Counted from the stretch's first letter, positions 47,700-57,071 are shown. The stretch is DNA of 64,000 nucleotides from Bog-159 sp963707465 (GCA_963707465.1 CAVPQK010000013.1:1054001-1118000); one strand, 5' to 3'. Translations and numbers: made by a program. The notes: generated from the letters alone by a model not told the origin.

Positions 47700-50567
47700 T
47701 TACTCGTGGCGGAGGGCCACCAGCGGATCCACGCGCGTGGCGCGGCGCGCCGGAATGTAGCAGGCGGCCAGTGCCACCAGCATAAGCAGCAACGTCACCG
47801 CGACGAGCGTGATCGGGTCGCCGGGTTTCACATCGTACAGCATGGAGCCCAGCAAACGCGTAACCGCCAGTGATGCCGCCAGCCCGATCCCGATGCCCAC
47901 GGCGGCCAACGCCACGCCGTGACGCACCACCCCCCGCAGGACCAGCCCGGCCGGCGCGCCCAGCGCCACCCGAATGCCGATCTCACGCGTTCCGCGCGTC
48001 ACCTCGTGGGCTAGCAGCCCGTAAAGGCCGATCGCCGCCAACAGCAGCGCCGCCAATCCGAAAAGGCTGGAGAGGCGCGCGATCAACCGCTCCTGAAACA
48101 GCATCGCCTCGATCTGCTGCGCCTGCGTCTTGACATTGACCACCGGTATATCCTTGCCCGCCTGCCGCACGATCTCGCGCACTTCCGGCACCACGCCCAA
48201 TGGGTCGCGCGCGGTGCGCAACTCGAAGGCGCCGCCCGCGTCGCTGGGAACATAGATGGTCGGTTCAATCGCGCGCCGCAGGTCGTCGTATTTGGTATCG
48301 CGCGCCACGCCCACCACTTCCCATCCCGCGCGCGGCGAGGAATCCGGGTCGCCGTTCACACCCGGAATATAGGCGCCGAAGGGCTGTCCCAGCGGGTTTA
48401 CCTTCGGGAAATACGCGCGCACGAACGCTTCGTTGACCACGGCCGGAATCACAATTCGTTCCCGGCCCTTCGGATCCGCGTCGGCCTTGGCTGCCAGGTC
48501 GTATTCTTCGGGCTTGAAGTTCCGGCCCCGCTCGACCGGAATTTTCATGGTCTCGAAAAATTGCGGACCGACGGAGAGGATATCGGTCTGAACGGACGCT
48601 TTGGGAGCCGTGCCGGGCAAATGGAAGTCCGTGCTGGACAGGCTTCCGCTCAGCAAGACGGAGTCGGAGTAGCTCACCGAGAACACCCCCGGGATGGCGC
48701 TGAAGCGGTCGCGCAGGTCGCGGTAAAAATTGGCCAGGCGCTCGTGCTTCAAGTGCGTCAGGGTAGCGTCCACGTCGAAAGTCAGCAGGTTATCGGTGGC
48801 GAAGCCGGGGTCCAGATTCCGCAGATTCTGCAGGGTGTGCACCACCAGGCCGGCGCCCACCAGCACCACCACCGTGAGCGCCACCTGCGTCACCACCAGG
48901 ATGTTGCCCAGGCGAAAGCGGCCCTGCCGCGCGTTCAGGGCGGCCGCGCCGTCTTTCAGCGCCGGGGTCAGATCGACGCGCATGGAGCGCAGCGCGGGTG
49001 CCAGTCCGAACAGGATTCCGGTAGCCAGCGCGGCGGCCAGCGTGAAGCCGAGCACGCGCAAATCCAGATCGGCGGAGAATCGAGCCTGGCCCTCACTATT
49101 CGCGGCAAAATCGATCAGCGCGCGGGCGCCCCACTGGGCCAGCAGAATGCCCAAGGCGGCGCCCACCACGGAAAGCGTGACGCTCTCGGTGAGCAATTGG
49201 CGCACCAGCCGGCCGCGCGCCGCGCCCAGTGCCAGCCGCAGGGCGATCTCCTTCTGCCGCGCCGCGGCTCGCGCCAGCAGCAGGCCGGCCACGTTGGCAC
49301 AACCGATCAGCAGCACGATGCCCACCGCGATCATCAACGCGTAGAGCAACGTGGAGAGCCGCTGGCGAACGCCCGTCAGTCCGGTCTGCGCCGGTTCCAG
49401 GGTGATCGCGGGCGCGTCCGCCGCCGTCGCCAGGGGTTTCTCGGCATGCATCAAATGGTTGCGGAACAGAGCGGTGAGCTGGCTTTCGGCGGACCCCACC
49501 GAAATGCCCGGCTTCAAGCGGCCCGCGGCTACAATCCAGAATGAGCCCGCGTCTTCTTGTTTGGCCGACCAGGCAAAGCGCTGCTGCAGGTTCTTGCGCT
49601 GGCCCAACGGCACCGAGAGATCCCGAATGTTGCCCGGTGTCAGATAGGTGAACGATTCTTCCGCCACGCCCACAATCGTGAATGGCAGCCCGTTCAAATC
49701 GAGCGTCTTTCCGATAATCGACCGGTCGCTCGCGAACTGCCGTTTCCAGTAGCCATACTGCAACACGGTCACGGGGGCGGCGCCCGGCGCATCGTCGGCC
49801 GGGGCGAACACGCGCCCGGCGGCAGCACCCACGCCCAGCGCTTGAAAATAGTCGCCCGATACATACTGGCCGCTGGCCTGGTGAACGGCCACATTCCCGC
49901 TCACCGTCAACCCCCCGCCGCCCGCGAATTCAGCCAGGCTGGAGAACAGGCCGCTCTGGCGCACCTCTTCGAGGAACGGCTTCGACAGAGAGCAGTTGTG
50001 CGGATTGGCGGTCCCGGGCCGGTTGGAGCAGTCTCCGTAGGAACTGAAACTGTGGCTCTTGAGTTTGCCGCGGACGCTCCATTTCAGCAGCATCAGGTGC
50101 TGCGGATCTCGCACCGGCAGCGACTTGAGCATGACCGCGTTGATAATGCTGAAAATGGCCGTGTTCGCGCCGATACATAGGGCCAGCGTGAGAATGGCGA
50201 CGGTGGTGAAGCCGGGATTCTTCGCCAGCACGCGCAGGCCGTAAAGCACGTCACCCCGTAAACTGGCCAGGAAGGTGAGTCCGCCGCCTTCGCGCAGAGC
50301 GCGGTCTTCCGCATTATGTTGCCAGGTCGTCATAGCCGATTCCTTTCCTCGCTGCGCTTCTTCCAATTCCGAAGCCAGGGCGCCCCAATCGCCGATGTGC
50401 CGGCGCGCGATGTCGCCGGCCCGCTCCTCGCCGGCGCCCAGCCGTAGCGCTTCGCGGTAGGCGTCTTCCAACTGGCGCGCCACTTCTTCCACGATTTCCG
50501 CTTCGCGCTCCGGACGAAAGCCCCGCAGGCGCAGGTTGCGGCGGACATATTCGGTCCAATCAGGCAT
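47700..50567 (-). CDS. MacB/FtsX-type permease, acidobacterial duplicated orphan permease
   Basis: 955 residues. An N-terminal helical region with EIVEEVARQLEDAYREALRL (about 25-45) is typical of the acidobacterial ADOP group. Then two permease halves: a first helix (TVAILTLALCIGANTAIFSI), a large periplasmic MacB-like domain, three helices around IGCANVAGLLLARAAARQKE, and the duplicated FtsX half ending ACYIPARRATRVDPLVALRHE. No ATPase is encoded here, so it is an orphan permease. The gene overlaps the PadR regulator gene by 8 bases, so PadR probably controls it. Substrate unknown. Confidence 0.88.
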   Translation of the reverse strand: MPDWTEYVRRNLRLRGFRPEREAEIVEEVARQLEDAYREALRLGAGEERAGDIARRHIGDWGALASELEEAQRGKESAMTTWQHNAEDRALREGGGLTFLASLRGDVLYGLRVLAKNPGFTTVAILTLALCIGANTAIFSIINAVMLKSLPVRDPQHLMLLKWSVRGKLKSHSFSSYGDCSNRPGTANPHNCSLSKPFLEEVRQSGLFSSLAEFAGGGGLTVSGNVAVHQASGQYVSGDYFQALGVGAAAGRVFAPADDAPGAAPVTVLQYGYWKRQFASDRSIIGKTLDLNGLPFTIVGVAEESFTYLTPGNIRDLSVPLGQRKNLQQRFAWSAKQEDAGSFWIVAAGRLKPGISVGSAESQLTALFRNHLMHAEKPLATAADAPAITLEPAQTGLTGVRQRLSTLLYALMIAVGIVLLIGCANVAGLLLARAAARQKEIALRLALGAARGRLVRQLLTESVTLSVVGAALGILLAQWGARALIDFAANSEGQARFSADLDLRVLGFTLAAALATGILFGLAPALRSMRVDLTPALKDGAAALNARQGRFRLGNILVVTQVALTVVVLVGAGLVVHTLQNLRNLDPGFATDNLLTFDVDATLTHLKHERLANFYRDLRDRFSAIPGVFSVSYSDSVLLSGSLSSTDFHLPGTAPKASVQTDILSVGPQFFETMKIPVERGRNFKPEEYDLAAKADADPKGRERIVIPAVVNEAFVRAYFPKVNPLGQPFGAYIPGVNGDPDSSPRAGWEVVGVARDTKYDDLRRAIEPTIYVPSDAGGAFELRTARDPLGVVPEVREIVRQAGKDIPVVNVKTQAQQIEAMLFQERLIARLSSLFGLAALLLAAIGLYGLLAHEVTRGTREIGIRVALGAPAGLVLRGVVRHGVALAAVGIGIGLAASLAVTRLLGSMLYDVKPGDPITLVAVTLLLMLVALAACYIPARRATRVDPLVALRHE

Positions 50568-50895
50568 GGCTGGGCCGTACGATCTGGTTGATGGTGGCCA
50601 CGAATTCGTCCCAGGCGCTGCGCTGGGCTTTCAGAAATTTGCGGCCCGCGGGCGTCAGCCGGTAACAACGGCGGCGCCGCTCCCCGGCCTTTTCCAGCCA
50701 GCGGCCGGCGATCAGGCCGCGGTCTTCCAGGCGGAACAGGATGGGATAGAGCGATCCGATGCGGAACCGGATCTGGCCTTTGGAGCGCTCTTCGATCAGC
50801 TTGCCGAGGTCGTAGCCGTGCCGCGGGCGGGCTTCCAGCAGCGTCAGAACCAGCAGCTCGGCGCTGCCCTTGCTCAAGTCGCGATTGAACATCAT
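50560..50895 (-). CDS. PadR-family transcriptional regulator
   Basis: 111 residues. The winged helix is clear: ELLVLTLLEARPRHGYDLGK (about 13-32), RFRIGSLYPILFRLEDRGLI (about 43-62), and the wing KAGERRRRCYRLTPAGRKFL. PadR regulators dimerise through the last helix and repress neighbouring genes. It sits directly upstream of, and overlaps, the permease gene it probably controls. The start ATGATG lies only about 4-8 bases after the predicted transcription start, so translation may be nearly leaderless. Confidence 0.9.
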   Translation of the reverse strand: MMFNRDLSKGSAELLVLTLLEARPRHGYDLGKLIEERSKGQIRFRIGSLYPILFRLEDRGLIAGRWLEKAGERRRRCYRLTPAGRKFLKAQRSAWDEFVATINQIVRPSHA

Positions 50896-50905
50896 ACTTT
50901 AGAGA

Positions 50906-50935
50906 ATTATACTTCTGTGACGTATATGAGCGCAA
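50906..50935 (-). promoter_or_regulatory. padR promoter with inverted-repeat operator
   Basis: On the minus strand TTGCGC (50935-50930), 18 bases, TATAAT (50911-50906). Within it lies TATAC-GTCACAGAA-GTATA, an inverted repeat overlapping the -10, a plausible PadR operator for autorepression. Confidence 0.5.
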
Positions 50936-50947
50936 GAGGTTAGTGGG

Positions 50948-50985
50948 GCAGCCTCTCAGGCTGCGGACCCGCTCTCAGCGGGTCC
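50948..50985. repeat. Two tandem mini-hairpins with CTC loops
   Basis: 50948-50964 is GCAGCCT-CTC-AGGCTGC and 50965-50985 is GGACCCGCT-CTC-AGCGGGTCC. Different stems but the same CTC loop. They separate padR and the next permease. Confidence 0.8.
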
Positions 50986-51007
50986 AGCCATCTGCTAGCA
51001 TATTGTT

Positions 51008-53500
51008 ATGTTCGCGGTCCTCCTGCACGGTGCGCGCGCGCTCCGCCGCAGCCCCGTCTTCACCACGGCCGCCGTGTTATCGCTGGCCCTTGGAATCGGC
51101 GCCAATACCGCCATCTTCTCCCTGCTGGACCAGGTGGTGCTCCGCTCCCTTCCGGTGCCCGACCCGGAACACCTGGTTGCCCTGCACGGTAGCTACTCCG
51201 GCCCCGGCGAGAACTCGTCGAGTTGGACCACTAACTCCGAGTCTGTTTTCCCCTATCCGCTGTACCGCGATCTGCGCGATCGCATTCCCGCGTTCGCCGG
51301 ACTCCTGGCTTGCGCCACGGCCCCCGTCCGCGTCACATGGCAGGCCTCCAAGCAGGCCGCCGAAGCGCAACTGGCCACCGGCAACTACTTCACCACCCTC
51401 GGGGTCGGCGCCGTGCTCGGCCGCGTGATCGCGCCCGCCGACGATGCCGCCCCCGGCGCGCATCCCGTCGCCGTCCTCAGCCACGGTTTCTGGTCCAGCC
51501 GCCTCGGCGCGAATCCTGCGATCGTGAACCAAACCGTCGCCATCAACGGCCATCCGTTTGAGGTGATTGGAGTCGCCAGTGCCAACTTCAACGGCCTGGT
51601 GCAGGGCGATTCGCCCGACCTCTTCGTCCCCATCGCCATGCAGCGCGCGATTACTCCAACCGAAAACGTGCTCGAAGACCGCACCCATAGCTGGCTCAAC
51701 TTCTTCGCCCGCCTCAAACCCGGCGCCAGCCTCGCCCAGGCGCAGGCTGCCATGGATGTCGCATTTCACGCCGTCCTCGAGGCCGATCTCCAGCAAAGCG
51801 GCGCGCCGCGCGATCCCAAAGATCGCGCCGCTCTGCTCGCCGGCCGTCTCCAGTTGCGTCCCGCCGCGCGCGGCATCACCGAGCTCCGCGAAAAATGGGA
51901 AAAGCCGCTCGCCGTGCTCATGATCATGGTGGGTCTGGTCCTGCTCATTGCCTGCGCGAATGTCGCCGGCCTGCTGGTGGCCCGCGGCGCCGCGCGCCAG
52001 CGCGAGATCGCCATCCGGCTGGCCATGGGAGCCAGTCGCTGGTCGTTGGTGAAACAGTTGCTCATCGAGGGTCTGCTGCTGGCCATCGCCGGCGCGGCCG
52101 CCGGCCTGCTGGTGCGGCATTGGAGCACCGTTGGGCTGTTGCGTATTCTGCCTCCCGATGCCGCCGGAGGCTGGGTCTCCGGATCGCTCGACCTGCGCGT
52201 GCTCGCCTACACCCTGGCCCTATCGGTGGTGTGCGCGCTGTTGTTCGCTCTCATTCCGGCGCTGCAGGCGACGCGGCCAAATGTCGCCGGAGCGCTCAAG
52301 AACCAGGCTTCCCACGTGCTCTCCGGTGGCAGTCCCGCGAGATTGCGGCGTGCGCTGGTCACCCTCCAGGTGGCGCTTTCCCTTCTCCTGGTGGTTGGCG
52401 CGGCCCTTTTCAGCGCCAGTGCGCGAAACCTGATCGACGCCAACCGCGGCTTTCGCGCCGAACGCCTGTGGATGTTCTCCGTGGATGCCACCCTCATCCG
52501 CAACGGCACAGCCCCCGCCAACGCCTTCTACCACGATCTGCTGGATCGCCTCGCCCCGCTGCCCGGTGTCGGCGGCGTTGCCGCGGGCGACGGTGGACCG
52601 TACAGTGGCGCGGGCTGGGGCATGGGTATTCGCGTCGAAGGCGCCCCCGCCGTCGAGAAAAGCTTTGCGAGTGCCACGGTTGAAGCCATCAGCCCCGCCT
52701 ATTTTCGCGCGCTGGGCATCCCCATGCGCGCCGGCCGCGAGTTCACCGACCGCGACGCCGCCGAGCCTGTAGTCGTGAACGATGCCTTCGTCAAGCGCTA
52801 TTTCCCCAACCAAAACCCGATTGGCCGGCGCTTGGGGTTCGGCGGTCCCAAGTCGCCTCTGAACCGCGAAATCGTGGGTGTCGCCGCCGACGTTCGCACC
52901 AATGTACGGCGTCCCGCGTCCAGCACCATCTTTTTCCCATACACCCAGCGCGACGCGCCCGCCCGCATGGTGTTCTACATCCGCGCCACAGGCAACGGCA
53001 ACGGCCTCGCGGCAGCCGTCCGCCGCGCCGTCCGTGAGGCAGACGCGGGCTTGCCCGTTCCCGAGATCCAGCCCGTCGAACTGCGGATTCGCGAGGCGCT
53101 TTACACCGAAAGGTTGGTGGCCGTCCTGTCGACTGCGTTTGGCATCCTGGCGACCCTCCTTGCGGCCATCGGAGTCTATGGCGTGATCGCCTTCGCCGTC
53201 GCGCGCCGCACCGCCGAGATCGGCGTGCGCATGGCGCTCGGTGCGCTGCCTGCCACGGTGCTGCGCATGGTGATGCTGGATGCCGGGCGCATGGTCGCCG
53301 CGGGAGTCGCGATCGGCCTTACCGCCGCGTTCGCGTTGAGCCGCTATGTGGAATCGCAGTTGTTCGGCATCCAGGCGGCGGACCTTCCCATCTACGCCGG
53401 CGCAGCGCTAGCGCTCGCCGCCGTGGCCGCGCTGGCGGCTCTGCTGCCGGCGCGCAACGCCTCCCGCATCGATCCGGTTACCGCCCTGCGATGCGAATGA
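51008..53500 (+). CDS. MacB/FtsX-type orphan permease
   Basis: 830 residues from ATG 51008; no clear Shine-Dalgarno. It has the same duplicated architecture as the minus-strand copy but lacks the N-terminal ADOP helical extension: first helix TTAAVLSLALGIGANTAIFS, MacB periplasmic domain (about 60-280), middle helices (VGLVLLIACANVAGLLVARG), second periplasmic part, and final FtsX helices ending ALLPARNASRIDPVTALRCE. It is divergent from padR and may share its control region. Substrate unknown. Confidence 0.85.
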   Translation: MFAVLLHGARALRRSPVFTTAAVLSLALGIGANTAIFSLLDQVVLRSLPVPDPEHLVALHGSYSGPGENSSSWTTNSESVFPYPLYRDLRDRIPAFAGLLACATAPVRVTWQASKQAAEAQLATGNYFTTLGVGAVLGRVIAPADDAAPGAHPVAVLSHGFWSSRLGANPAIVNQTVAINGHPFEVIGVASANFNGLVQGDSPDLFVPIAMQRAITPTENVLEDRTHSWLNFFARLKPGASLAQAQAAMDVAFHAVLEADLQQSGAPRDPKDRAALLAGRLQLRPAARGITELREKWEKPLAVLMIMVGLVLLIACANVAGLLVARGAARQREIAIRLAMGASRWSLVKQLLIEGLLLAIAGAAAGLLVRHWSTVGLLRILPPDAAGGWVSGSLDLRVLAYTLALSVVCALLFALIPALQATRPNVAGALKNQASHVLSGGSPARLRRALVTLQVALSLLLVVGAALFSASARNLIDANRGFRAERLWMFSVDATLIRNGTAPANAFYHDLLDRLAPLPGVGGVAAGDGGPYSGAGWGMGIRVEGAPAVEKSFASATVEAISPAYFRALGIPMRAGREFTDRDAAEPVVVNDAFVKRYFPNQNPIGRRLGFGGPKSPLNREIVGVAADVRTNVRRPASSTIFFPYTQRDAPARMVFYIRATGNGNGLAAAVRRAVREADAGLPVPEIQPVELRIREALYTERLVAVLSTAFGILATLLAAIGVYGVIAFAVARRTAEIGVRMALGALPATVLRMVMLDAGRMVAAGVAIGLTAAFALSRYVESQLFGIQAADLPIYAGAALALAAVAALAALLPARNASRIDPVTALRCE

Positions 53501-53510
53501 GTCGCGGTGG

Positions 53511-53529
53511 GGCAGGCTCCCGGCCTGCC
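53511..53529. repeat. Mini-hairpin between convergent genes
   Basis: GGCAGGC-TCCCG-GCCTGCC, between the permease stop (53500) and the lipase stop (53536); a bidirectional terminator candidate. Confidence 0.6.
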
Positions 53530-53535
53530 TAAGAC

Positions 53536-54303
53536 CTACCCAGCCTCAGCCCGCGCCACCACCCGGCCGATGGCCGTGAGGTAAGGGAAGGACGTCGCAA
53601 AATCGGGGGGCGCGTCCAGGTCGTACCCGACTTCTCCAATGTGGTCCGTAGCCCATGGCGCTTCTGCCAGCCCCGCCGGCCACGAAGCCGAAGCCACGCT
53701 CACCAGGCCGTCGTTGTCCTGTTCGTCCGACGTCGTGCCCACCAGCCGGATATACCCATGCGTCGGCACCAGCAGGCTCGAGCCCGTCCCGTTTCCTGCG
53801 TAGGCGTAATAGGAAACGCCCGGAACCTGGGCGTTGTCGCGATTGAACTGCTGGGCAGCCGCGGTGGTGAGAGCCTGCAGCGCGCCGGTCTTGCTGTTCA
53901 ACCCCGGAAACTGCGCCAGGAAATCTTCGATCAGCTTCGCGGCCACGACGCGCAACGGCAGCAGCGTGGCCTCGCCGGTCAGCAAATCCGCGACGGGACT
54001 GCCCCAGTGCGGCGTCGCGATCATGGACAGAGATGCCACCCGTCCCGCCAGGCCGTTCAGATTCTTCGCCAGCAGGTAGCGCGCATCCAGGCCGCCCATG
54101 CTGTGCGCGACGATGTGGACCGCGCCATCCTTGAACCCCGCCACGATCTCCGCGGCCAGTTGCCCCGCGCGCTCGGCCACGTCTCCGATGGTATCGACTT
54201 TGGGGAACAAGGCGTTGGGGTACTGTTGCCGAAGACCTCGGAAATAATCCTTCCCGGCCAGGCTCTGCGGTACCAGAAAGCCGCTGGCGAATACCAAATT
54301 CAT
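53536..54303 (-). CDS. Alpha/beta-hydrolase, lipase-like
   Basis: 255 residues; AAGGAG is 8 nt before ATG 54303. The nucleophile elbow AHSMGGLDARYLL (Ser about 68) fits the GxSxG motif of bacterial lipases. The catalytic Asp is probably in SDEQDNDGLVS and His in TDHIGEVG, in the order of Burkholderia/Pseudomonas-type triacylglycerol lipases. No signal peptide is evident, unlike secreted relatives, so it may act inside the cell. Substrate unproven. Confidence 0.78.
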   Translation of the reverse strand: MNLVFASGFLVPQSLAGKDYFRGLRQQYPNALFPKVDTIGDVAERAGQLAAEIVAGFKDGAVHIVAHSMGGLDARYLLAKNLNGLAGRVASLSMIATPHWGSPVADLLTGEATLLPLRVVAAKLIEDFLAQFPGLNSKTGALQALTTAAAQQFNRDNAQVPGVSYYAYAGNGTGSSLLVPTHGYIRLVGTTSDEQDNDGLVSVASASWPAGLAEAPWATDHIGEVGYDLDAPPDFATSFPYLTAIGRVVARAEAG

Positions 54304-54355
54304 GCTGTTTGCTCCTTATCTAGCGTACACGACAGGCCATAAAGCAATCCAAGAC

Positions 54356-55375
54356 CTAGTTGGATTTTTCCACCAGCGCGCGCACCGGAATGCGGTTTTC
54401 GAGAATCACCCGGCGGATCTGTGCAGGTGTCAGTTTGGCGATGCGCCGCACCTCCCGGCGTTTGCCGAGCATGCGCGGCAACAGACGCACGGCGGCCAGA
54501 TCGGCGCGCAGGATGGTCCCGGCCAGCCGCAGCTTGTTGAAGAGCCCCGGGAAGCGTGCCATCTCGCCTTTCCCGCCGGCCGCCGCCACCGCGCCGCTCG
54601 CAAGCCGCAGCGCGAAGTAATACGGGTTCAACACCAGCAAACTCCAGGGGAACAGCTTGGCCGCCAGCAGCACGCGATTTCGCTCGATCAGGAAGATGCG
54701 TTCGACCGACCCCGCCCCGATGCTGCCGCCGCGATGATGCCGCACCACCGCGTCCGGCACGTACAGGCAGCGCCAGCCCGCGATGCGCGCGCGCAGGCCG
54801 AGTTCCGCGTCATCGGCGAACATGAAGAAATCCTCGTCGAATCCGCCGATCGCCTCCAGCATGGCTTTGCGGTACATGCCCGCGCTTCCATCCGGCCACA
54901 GGCACTCCTCCTGGCGGTCGTACTGGCCATGATCGATTTCGCCGGTGCCGCGGCCGCGGTTCTGGCCGTCTGGATAGATCAGGTGACCGGCTTTGTCGAT
55001 GCGGCCGGGATCGTCCCACACCAGCACCTTCGCGGCGGCCATGCCGATATCGGTCGCCACGTCGAAGGCCCGCCGCAGGTTGGCGATAAAATCCGGCGCG
55101 GCCTCCGCATCGTTATTCAGCAGCGCGATGAATTGGCCGCGCGCCGCAGCGAACGCCTGGTTATTCGCCGCGCAGAAGCCCCGGTTGCCCGCATTGGCGA
55201 TCACGCGCACGCCGAATTCCGCGCGCGCCATTTCGGCGGACCCATCGCTCGATCCATTGTCCACCACGATCGTTTCGAAGTCGACGCCGCGCTGTCCGGC
55301 TAGCGACGAGAGGCAGGCGCGCAGGTACTCGCGCCGGTTCCAGTTCACCACCACGACCGAGACATCCGGCGCCAC
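54356..55375 (-). CDS. Glycosyltransferase family 2 (rhamnosyltransferase-like)
   Basis: About 339 residues if GTG 55375 is used (directly after the nuoM stop, TGAcGTG); a start at 55411 would add an Arg-rich piece read through the nuoM end. GT-A fold motifs: VSVVVVNWNRREYLRACLSS (N-terminus), ETIVVDNGSSDGSAEMA, FIALLNNDAEAAPDF (the metal-binding DxD-like NNDAE), and FMFADDAELGLRARIAGWRC. The family transfers sugars such as rhamnose to envelope polysaccharides. C-terminal amphipathic helices may touch the membrane. Confidence 0.85.
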   Translation of the reverse strand: MAPDVSVVVVNWNRREYLRACLSSLAGQRGVDFETIVVDNGSSDGSAEMARAEFGVRVIANAGNRGFCAANNQAFAAARGQFIALLNNDAEAAPDFIANLRRAFDVATDIGMAAAKVLVWDDPGRIDKAGHLIYPDGQNRGRGTGEIDHGQYDRQEECLWPDGSAGMYRKAMLEAIGGFDEDFFMFADDAELGLRARIAGWRCLYVPDAVVRHHRGGSIGAGSVERIFLIERNRVLLAAKLFPWSLLVLNPYYFALRLASGAVAAAGGKGEMARFPGLFNKLRLAGTILRADLAAVRLLPRMLGKRREVRRIAKLTPAQIRRVILENRIPVRALVEKSN

Positions 55376-55376
55376 G

Positions 55377-56927
55377 TCAGGGAGCGGGCGCGACCGCCGC
55401 CGTAGCCCCACCCGTCAGCGGATTCGGCAAGTGATGCTGCGCGTAATACCCGGGCCGCACCCGCTCCACGATCTGCGCCACCGGCCGCTCCAGCACCCCG
55501 AAGTAAGGCTGCGGATTCAGTCCGATCCAGAAGGCCCACACGATCAGCGGCGCAAACACCGCAATCTCGCGCCACGAAAGGTCGTGCAGCTTCGAGTTCT
55601 TCTCCGAGACGTCGCCCAGCATGGTGCGCTGGAACAGCCAGATCAGGTACGCGGCGCCCAGCGCGATTCCCACCGCCGCCCAGAAGGCCCAATTGAAGGA
55701 CATCTGGTATGCGCCTTGCATAATGGTGATCTCGCCCACGAAGCCGTTCAGCGTGGGCATGCCCAGCGAGCTGAGCGCGGCGATCAGGAAAACGATGGTG
55801 AATATCGGCATCACCTTCATCAACCCGCCGTATTCGGAAATCTCGCGCGTGTGCCGCCGCTCATAGACCACCCCCACGATCAGGAAGAGCATGCCGGTGG
55901 AGATGCCGTGGTTGATCTGCTGGATAATGGAGCCGGCGATGCCCGCGGGATTCAGCGCGAAGATGCCCAGCGTGCAGAACCCCAGGTGGCTGACCGAAGA
56001 GTAGGCGATCAGCTTCTTCCAATCCTTCTGCATCAGGCAGAGGGCCGCGCCATACACGATCGCGATGATCGAGAGCAGCGCCATGATGTTCACGATCGTG
56101 GGATTCTTGGCCGATTCCGGCAGCAGCGGCAGCGAGAAGCGCAGGAATCCGTACGTCCCCATCTTCAGCAGGACGCTGGCCAGGATCACCGAGCCGGCCG
56201 TGGGCGCTTCGGTGTGCGCGTCCGGCAGCCAGGTGTGGAACGGGAACATGGGAACCTTCACCGCAAAGCCCACGAAGAACGCCCAGAAGACCCACCATTG
56301 CATGGCCGGCGAGAGGCTGGTGCGCATCAGGTCGGCCAGGTCGAATGAATAGAACTGGAATTGCGCGTAGTGCTGGGTGTAGAGCGTCAGGATGCCGAGG
56401 AACATCAACACCGAGCCGATCAAGGTATAAATGATGAACTTGATCGCCGCGTAAGCGCGCCGCTGGCCGCCCCAGATGGCGATGATGAAATACATCGGCA
56501 CCAGCACGGTTTCCCAGAAAACGAAGAACAGCAGCAGGTCGAGCGACATGAAGACGCCCAGCATGGCCGTCTGCAGCAGCAGGAAGAACGCGTAGTATTC
56601 CTTGAGCCGGGTCTCGATGGCCCTCCAACTCGACAGGATGGCGATGAAGCCCACCACGGTGGTGAGCATCACCAGCAGGAGGCCCAGCCCGTCGATGCCG
56701 AGGTGATATTTGGCGCCAATGCTGGGGATCCAGTCAGCTTGCTCCTCGAATGCCCAGGTGCGGGTGCGGTCGAACTGGAAGACCAGCGGCAGGGAGACCA
56801 GGAATCCGATGAACGCGGCAACATTGGCCCAGAGCTTGATCAGGCGCGGGTTCGACGAGGGCAGGCACAGCAGCACCAGCAGGCCGGCCAATGGCGTGAA
56901 CAGGACGATCGAGAGAATGTGGTCCAT
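55377..56927 (-). CDS. nuoM: NADH-quinone oxidoreductase subunit M
   Basis: 516 residues with about fourteen membrane helices. Conserved NuoM segments: GIDGLGLLLVMLTTVVGFIA, FWETVLVPMYFIIAIWGG (the key Glu of helix 5), VKVPMFPFHTWLPDAHTEAP (the Lys/His of the proton channel), YSSVSHLGFCTLGIFA. It pumps protons in complex I. Normally nuoL and nuoN flank it; here nuoM stands alone, followed by a glycosyltransferase and preceded by decayed sequence. A perfect TATAAT on the minus strand (56949-56944) may serve as its -10. Confidence 0.93.
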   Translation of the reverse strand: MDHILSIVLFTPLAGLLVLLCLPSSNPRLIKLWANVAAFIGFLVSLPLVFQFDRTRTWAFEEQADWIPSIGAKYHLGIDGLGLLLVMLTTVVGFIAILSSWRAIETRLKEYYAFFLLLQTAMLGVFMSLDLLLFFVFWETVLVPMYFIIAIWGGQRRAYAAIKFIIYTLIGSVLMFLGILTLYTQHYAQFQFYSFDLADLMRTSLSPAMQWWVFWAFFVGFAVKVPMFPFHTWLPDAHTEAPTAGSVILASVLLKMGTYGFLRFSLPLLPESAKNPTIVNIMALLSIIAIVYGAALCLMQKDWKKLIAYSSVSHLGFCTLGIFALNPAGIAGSIIQQINHGISTGMLFLIVGVVYERRHTREISEYGGLMKVMPIFTIVFLIAALSSLGMPTLNGFVGEITIMQGAYQMSFNWAFWAAVGIALGAAYLIWLFQRTMLGDVSEKNSKLHDLSWREIAVFAPLIVWAFWIGLNPQPYFGVLERPVAQIVERVRPGYYAQHHLPNPLTGGATAAVAPAP

Positions 56928-56971
56928 AGGGCGGATTGGAGAGATTATATTAGCACCAGTGGGGTCCTGGG

Positions 56972-57004
56972 GCAGGCCCCCGGCCTGCGGCGGCCTCTAA
57001 GGCC
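56972..57004. repeat. Two tandem mini-hairpins
   Basis: 56972-56988 GCAGGCC-CCC-GGCCTGC and 56992-57004 GGCCT-CTA-AGGCC, followed by a C8 tract (57003-57010). They lie upstream of nuoM. Confidence 0.6.
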
Positions 57005-57071
57005 CCCCCCGGATTGTGGCTAACCGCCCGGCAGTGGCGCCCGCCGCCGTCACGGGCTATCGATATGCCGG

